Part shown: positions 6,127 to 8,988 of the stretch, piece after piece
Layout: each line of letters starts with the position of its first letter
Position numbering within the stretch: the first letter of the stretch is position 1
From: Candidatus Methanophagales archaeon
GTDB lineage: Archaea > Halobacteriota > Syntropharchaeia > Alkanophagales > Methanospirareceae
NCBI GenBank assembly: GCA_003601795.1
Contig: PIXU01000253.1
Location: 1-8,988 of the forward strand
DNA length: 8,988 nucleotides
Direction of reading: 5' to 3'
The notes under the pieces: model-generated
What the model was told of the DNA's origin: nothing
The model's input: the letters and a program-made list of their open reading frames with translations, nothing else
The model's database searches: none
Position numbers and translations under genes: made by a program

Positions 6127-7059
6127 TTATTGAAACTCTATCGTTGACGGTGGCTTATCCGTTAAAGAATAAAGCACGTGTACAACTTCCGGGATTTCAG
6201 TCGTAATCCTCTTATCTATTCTCTTTAAGACCTCCCATGGCACATTAACCGCCTCCGCAGTAATGGCATCCTTGCTTTTGACCAGTCTAACGGCGATTAT
6301 GTAGCCAAACGCTCTTTTACCCTCTCTAATCCCGGTAGCCCTATCGTTCATCAAAATCGCCATAGTCTGGAATGACTCGATATCAGAAGTCTCCTCTTCC
6401 ACAATCTTCGTGGCTTTTCTTTCTATCTCCACACGTTCAGGCGTCACCTCACCAAGCACCCTCGTAGCAAGTCCAGGACCAGGGAAAGGTGAGCGCTCCG
6501 AAAACTCTGCGGGTAAGCCCAAACTCCTGGCAACTTCCCTTACTTCATGTTTGTATAGCGCCCTCAAAGGTTCAACAATCGTTAGTCCATAACTTTCCGG
6601 GTCGATACCTATCTGCTCAAGAATGTTGTGCTGTGTCTTGATTCCTTTCACCGTTTCAGCAACATCAGCCGCTATTGTTCCCTGAATTAAATGAGATGCG
6701 TTCTCCTCTCGTACAACTCTTCCGAGAACAGAGTAGAACGTGTTTCTAAACGCTTTCCTCTTCTCCTCTGGATCAACAATTCCTTTTAATCCATCAAAAA
6801 ACTCATTAGCAGCATCAACCAGCCTTGCATTCATATTCCTCGATTTGAAAAAGTCTATCACTTGCTCCGCTTCGCCTTCACGCATCAATCCATCGTCAAT
6901 GAAAACCGCTACCAATCGGTCTCCTACAGCTCGATGCGTGAGCATTGCACAGACGGTAGAGTCAACCCCACCGGAAACCGCTATGACTGCCTTCCCATCT
7001 TCTATCTTTTCCCTTACCTCCTGAACCTGTTTTTGTATAAATTTTTCCGGCTCGAACAT
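6127..7059 (-). CDS. guaAb: GMP synthase subunit B (ATP-pyrophosphatase)
   Basis: This is the synthetase half of the two-subunit archaeal GMP synthase: it adenylates XMP and aminates it to GMP with ammonia from the separate GuaAa glutaminase. The 310 residues cover both expected domains. The N-type ATP-pyrophosphatase carries the PP-loop SGGVDS (29-34) with IDDGLMR (54-60); the C-terminal dimerisation domain follows from about residue 190, with PFPGPGLATRVLGE (191-204) and the KPPSTIEFQ C-terminus (302-310), the archaeal version of the family's KPPGTIEWE end. The length is normal, and absence of a glutaminase domain is the archaeal rule. ATG 7059 is chosen; AGGAGG on the minus strand (7073-7078) is rather distant (13 bases), with a closer AGGG run. 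TTTATAAA at 7104-7111 is a good box A. hisF lies 83 bases downstream on the same strand. Confidence 0.96.
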   Translation of the reverse strand: MFEPEKFIQKQVQEVREKIEDGKAVIAVSGGVDSTVCAMLTHRAVGDRLVAVFIDDGLMREGEAEQVIDFFKSRNMNARLVDAANEFFDGLKGIVDPEEKRKAFRNTFYSVLGRVVREENASHLIQGTIAADVAETVKGIKTQHNILEQIGIDPESYGLTIVEPLRALYKHEVREVARSLGLPAEFSERSPFPGPGLATRVLGEVTPERVEIERKATKIVEEETSDIESFQTMAILMNDRATGIREGKRAFGYIIAVRLVKSKDAITAEAVNVPWEVLKRIDKRITTEIPEVVHVLYSLTDKPPSTIEFQ

Positions 7060-7072
7060 TTTTCCCTTTTTC

Positions 7073-7111
7073 CCTCCTCAAAAACTTCGCTGCTTGCCAT
7101 TCGTTTATAAA
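7073..7111 (-). promoter_or_regulatory. guaAb: guaAb promoter and Shine-Dalgarno
   Basis: TTTATAAA at 7104-7111 is a self-complementary box A match, about 45 bases upstream of the guaAb ATG; a transcription start near 7080 would place AGGAGG (minus strand, 7073-7078) at the head of the leader. The 13-base gap between AGGAGG and the ATG is longer than usual. Confidence 0.42.
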
Positions 7112-7132
7112 TCAAATTGCGATCAATTATAA

Positions 7133-7288
7133 AGAAATGTAGCAACAGCGGTGAAGGAACTTGGATTGGAACAGAAGGCGACAGAAGCGGTGATTCATAA
7201 GGCGGATGAAATGCTGGTTGAGGAGTATTGTGGCAGTAATCAGCGCAGAACTTACCACCAAGCTTACGTGTGTTTAAGTCCAGGATGA
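7133..7288 (+). pseudogene. Short coding remnant, possibly transposase N-terminus
   Basis: A protein-like frame without its own gene body lies in the 266-bp gap between guaAb and the zinc-ribbon gene. It opens after a TAA at 7130-7132 and ends at TGA 7286-7288, about 51 codons. Its translation (VATAVKELGLEQKATEAVI, then HKADEMLVEEYCGSNQRR and YHQAYVCLSPG) has amphipathic helices and an EEYCGS motif that reminds me of the N-terminal region of archaeal mutator-like transposases, where a Cys-Gly and basic stretch precede a YxRAGT motif. The rest of such a gene is absent. The frame has a possible GTG start at 7151 with no ribosome-binding site, so I favour a decayed fragment over a functional 45-residue peptide. 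The family guess is from memory. Confidence 0.4.
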
Positions 7289-7325
7289 TGATTTGATCTT
7301 GAAGCAAAAGAATGGAAATTGCCAC

Positions 7326-7586
7326 TTATTTCGCCGCAAGCTTCTCTACCAGAATACTCTTCCCGCAGTTGCTGCACCGCACTCTGTATGGTCTCCTATT
7401 AAAAACCACGCTAAACTCCTGTTCCTCTTCACAGTATGGGCACTTGAGCTTGCAGTTAAATTCTTCCTCTCCTCTTCTACGCCATATAAACACCTCTCCT
7501 CTCTTTTCACCTTTATCATTCTTCAATTTCCTGCTCGTGATATAAGAAAAATCCCGTATGTCCTTTATCTCAAAAGGAAGTTTCAT
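7326..7586 (-). CDS. Small zinc-ribbon protein, function unknown
   Basis: An 86-residue protein with one predicted zinc ribbon: CPYC (49-52) and CSNC (71-74), with an extra cysteine at 45. The ribbon lies in the C-terminal half and its two knuckles are 18 residues apart; between them is a strand-rich basic segment EFSVVFNRRPYRVRC. The N-terminus (KLPFEIKDIRDFSYITSRKL) is not recognisable to me; the middle is highly charged (KNDKGEKRGE, WRRRGEEE). No membrane segment. ATG 7586 is the first in-frame start, preceded on the minus strand by purine-rich GGGAGCGGGATGGG. It begins 25 bases after the arfC stop on the same strand, so the two are probably co-transcribed. Such single ribbons occur in transcription or translation accessory proteins and in subunits that bind RNA or partner proteins; nothing here selects one. 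That it is a gene is supported by the intact ribbon and the spacing. Confidence 0.75.
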   Translation of the reverse strand: MKLPFEIKDIRDFSYITSRKLKNDKGEKRGEVFIWRRRGEEEFNCKLKCPYCEEEQEFSVVFNRRPYRVRCSNCGKSILVEKLAAK

Positions 7587-7611
7587 ATCCCATCCCGCTC
7601 CCTTTATTTAT

Positions 7612-8298
7612 TTATTTACGCACTCGCCACCTCAGCAAAATACCTTCGTCCATCCTCTTCGCACTTAAAAGCTCCAGTTTTACCATTTTTTCTTCCTCTA
7701 TAAACCCGTTACCATCCACAAGTGTGGGCGCGTATTCACCTCCTATTATCATATTCCCAACATATATATATATCTCATCAACGAGCCCTTGTGAAATCAA
7801 AGACCAGTTAAGCATTGCACCACCTTCTACCATTAATCTGCTCACGCCTCGTTGCCATAATAGATATAGAAGATTCCTCAAGTTCACTTCTTCATTACCG
7901 CAGATCAGAATCTCCGCTTTCTCTCCTAATCTTTCCACATTCTCCACAATTGCCTGCTTAGACACCGCAATTATTCGTTTGCCTTCTCCCTTGTTCAATA
8001 TCTCGGCGTCAACTGGCGTTCTCGCCTTGCTATCCACCACTATTCGTAACGGATTTTCATCTTTCCGTGCCTTCCGTCTTTCTTCCCTTCTCTTTTCTGA
8101 TTTTACCGTTAACGACGGATTATCAGCTAAAATAGTGCCTACACCCACCATTATTGCATCACTTTCCGCCTTCAGTGAATCAACCCTATCAAAATCTCTC
8201 TCGCTGCTTATTCTCGTCTGTCTCCTTTCTATCGTTGCTATTTTTCCATCCGCACTCATTGCGGCATTTATGAAGACAAAGGGTCTGGGTTTTTCCAT
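7612..8298 (-). CDS. arfC: 2,5-diamino-6-ribosylamino-pyrimidinone 5'-phosphate reductase
   Basis: This RibD C-terminal-type reductase uses NAD(P)H to reduce the ribosyl side chain of the early riboflavin intermediate to ribitylamino form; in archaea the reduction precedes deamination (MJ0671-type enzyme). The product leads to riboflavin and also to the Fo part of coenzyme F420. The 228-residue dihydrofolate reductase-like fold shows NAAMSADGKI (11-20), ISSERD (30-35), GVGTILADNPSLTV (52-65), LMVEGG (155-160) and a GG-containing loop at 186-187. No deaminase domain is fused, as expected. The ATG at 8298 is supported by GAGGTTG (minus strand, 8307-8313), eight bases upstream. It leads a two-gene unit with the zinc-ribbon gene and is divergent from the bactofilin-like gene. 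A basic insertion EKRREERRKARKDEN (68-82) is longer and more charged than I would expect for this loop. Confidence 0.93.
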   Translation of the reverse strand: MEKPRPFVFINAAMSADGKIATIERRQTRISSERDFDRVDSLKAESDAIMVGVGTILADNPSLTVKSEKRREERRKARKDENPLRIVVDSKARTPVDAEILNKGEGKRIIAVSKQAIVENVERLGEKAEILICGNEEVNLRNLLYLLWQRGVSRLMVEGGAMLNWSLISQGLVDEIYIYVGNMIIGGEYAPTLVDGNGFIEEEKMVKLELLSAKRMDEGILLRWRVRK

Positions 8299-8360
8299 TT
8301 TTATTTCAACCTCTTAAAAATATGCCCGCTTCAGAATAAAAAAATTTCACCGTCTCAAAA
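8299..8360. promoter_or_regulatory. Divergent promoter, arfC / bactofilin-like gene
   Basis: The 62-bp spacer holds TTAAAAATAT at 8314-8323, a box A candidate for the plus-strand gene (start near 8347, ATG 8361, nearly leaderless), and a T7 run on the minus strand (complement of 8338-8344) within a possible box A for arfC. GAGGTTG at 8307-8313 (minus) is the arfC ribosome-binding site and overlaps the plus-strand promoter's upstream edge. Expression of the two genes may be linked because the elements lie within 40 bases. Confidence 0.4.
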
Positions 8361-8988
8361 ATGGAATATCGAAAAATATTGGTTAATTCCGATATTGACG
8401 GAAAAATTGTGGCTGCTGGCGGGGACATAGATTTGAGAGGAGCTGCAAAAAATGCTGTTATTGCAGGTGGTGATATTGCCATCCACTCTACCACGGTTAT
8501 TAACAGGGATGCAATCATTGCAGGTGGGAATGTTTCCAGTGCTGGTAAGATTCTTGGCAATTTAACCGTAAGAGCGGATAATTTCCAAAATACCGGAAGT
8601 GCAGGTAGTGTGGATTTTAAGAAAACTGAAGGTCAGCGAGGTTTACAAAATTTGATGAATATCTTCAGCATTCTCATGACCGTCGGGTTCCTGATAATCG
8701 GTATAATCTTTATCAAGTTGTTCCCGACGCAATTCTTTATCATAGAGGAGGGAGTAAGAAAATCTCCTGTAAAAAATACCCTGGTAGGATTCGTTCTTAT
8801 AATCGCATCAGTAATAGTGATAATCTTGCTATCTCTAACCATTGTTGGTTTTCCGATTGCGTTAATTATGGGAATGCTTTTTATCATAGCATTGATGCAC
8901 TCCTGTCTTTTCGTATCCTTCGCCGTTGGCAGAAAGATTGTGGACTTATTTAAAGTTAAGCTTAATAATTTGCTGATTTTTGTTCTCG
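8361..8988 (+). CDS. Bactofilin-like polymer-forming membrane protein (3' end outside window)
   Basis: The frame is open from ATG 8361 to the window edge (209 codons seen) and is truncated only by the window. Residues about 8-85 look like a right-handed beta-helix of the bactofilin/polymer-forming type, with AAGGDI, IAGGDI and IAGGNV turns (about 18-23, 34-39 and 53-58) recurring every 16-19 residues. After a short linker come hydrophobic segments at about 97-121, 139-166 and 167-190; the first two are separated by EEGVRKSPVKN, a charged loop, and the second contains the GFP-type bend IVGFPIALIMG. This arrangement, a beta-helix followed by several membrane spans with a KSP loop, is seen in archaeal and bacterial membrane-anchored bactofilin relatives. 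There is no signal peptide, so the helix is probably cytoplasmic, able to assemble on the membrane. An in-frame stop at 8337-8339 fixes 8361 as the first ATG. Role (envelope or cytoskeletal scaffold) is inferred. Confidence 0.8.
   Translation, partial: MEYRKILVNSDIDGKIVAAGGDIDLRGAAKNAVIAGGDIAIHSTTVINRDAIIAGGNVSSAGKILGNLTVRADNFQNTGSAGSVDFKKTEGQRGLQNLMNIFSILMTVGFLIIGIIFIKLFPTQFFIIEEGVRKSPVKNTLVGFVLIIASVIVIILLSLTIVGFPIALIMGMLFIIALMHSCLFVSFAVGRKIVDLFKVKLNNLLIFVL

Noticed and set aside
7758..7771. TATATATATATA tract
   Set aside because: It lies within arfC and encodes EIYIYVG in a conserved strand; no sign of a promoter or repeat function.
7724..8317. Plus-strand open frame (197 codons) opposite arfC
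   Set aside because: Shadow of arfC: low-complexity Ser/Pro/Leu translation, and it ends in the divergent promoter.
1..8988. CRISPR array, phage genes, toxin-antitoxin or defence system
   Set aside because: No regularly spaced repeats, integrase, capsid, or recognisable toxin or effector domains were seen on either strand.

Overview
The window looks like a chromosomal stretch of a methane-metabolising euryarchaeon (methanogen or anaerobic methane/alkane oxidiser). An ANME-1/Syntrophoarchaeia-type lineage is my best guess, but it is an inference. The evidence is a methanogenesis marker 6 protein, an MptE-type pterin pyrophosphokinase for tetrahydromethanopterin, a Fae-Hps fusion, an archaeal riboflavin/F420-pathway reductase (ArfC), split GMP synthetase subunit B, archaeal DUF424, AT-rich box A-like promoters and GGTGA Shine-Dalgarno sites. 

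Layout. 1-447 (+) is the 3' part of a frameshifted IS1-type transposase. 530-1201 (-) is mptE, divergent from 1309-2793 (+), a TrkA-N/DHH/DHHA1 fusion. 2798-3106 (-) is DUF424, divergent from tRNA-Ile(GAU) at 3148-3222 (+); an 18-bp perfect palindrome lies between them. 3309-5194 (+) is a tightly overlapping three-gene unit: methanogenesis marker 6, an unrecognised ~100-aa acidic protein, and fae-hps. 5234-7059 (-) holds hisF and guaAb. 7133-7288 (+) is a short coding remnant that resembles part of a transposase. 7326-8298 (-) is arfC followed by a small zinc-ribbon protein. 8361-8988 (+) is a bactofilin-like membrane protein that runs off the window.

How the genes relate. Four genes touch C1/cofactor metabolism. 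MptE makes the pterin diphosphate used for tetrahydromethanopterin. Fae uses that cofactor to capture formaldehyde, and Hps links formaldehyde to ribulose 5-phosphate, which in archaea can run backwards to supply pentose phosphate. ArfC feeds flavin and deazaflavin synthesis. Marker 6 is found with methyl-coenzyme M reductase organisms. HisF releases AICAR, which re-enters purine synthesis, and GuaAb is the last step to GMP; both are ammonia-using subunits whose glutaminase partners (HisH, GuaAa) are not in the window. I see no CRISPR array, phage module or recognisable defence island. The most attractive unknowns are the small protein between marker 6 and fae-hps, the zinc-ribbon protein after arfC, and the bactofilin-like membrane protein.
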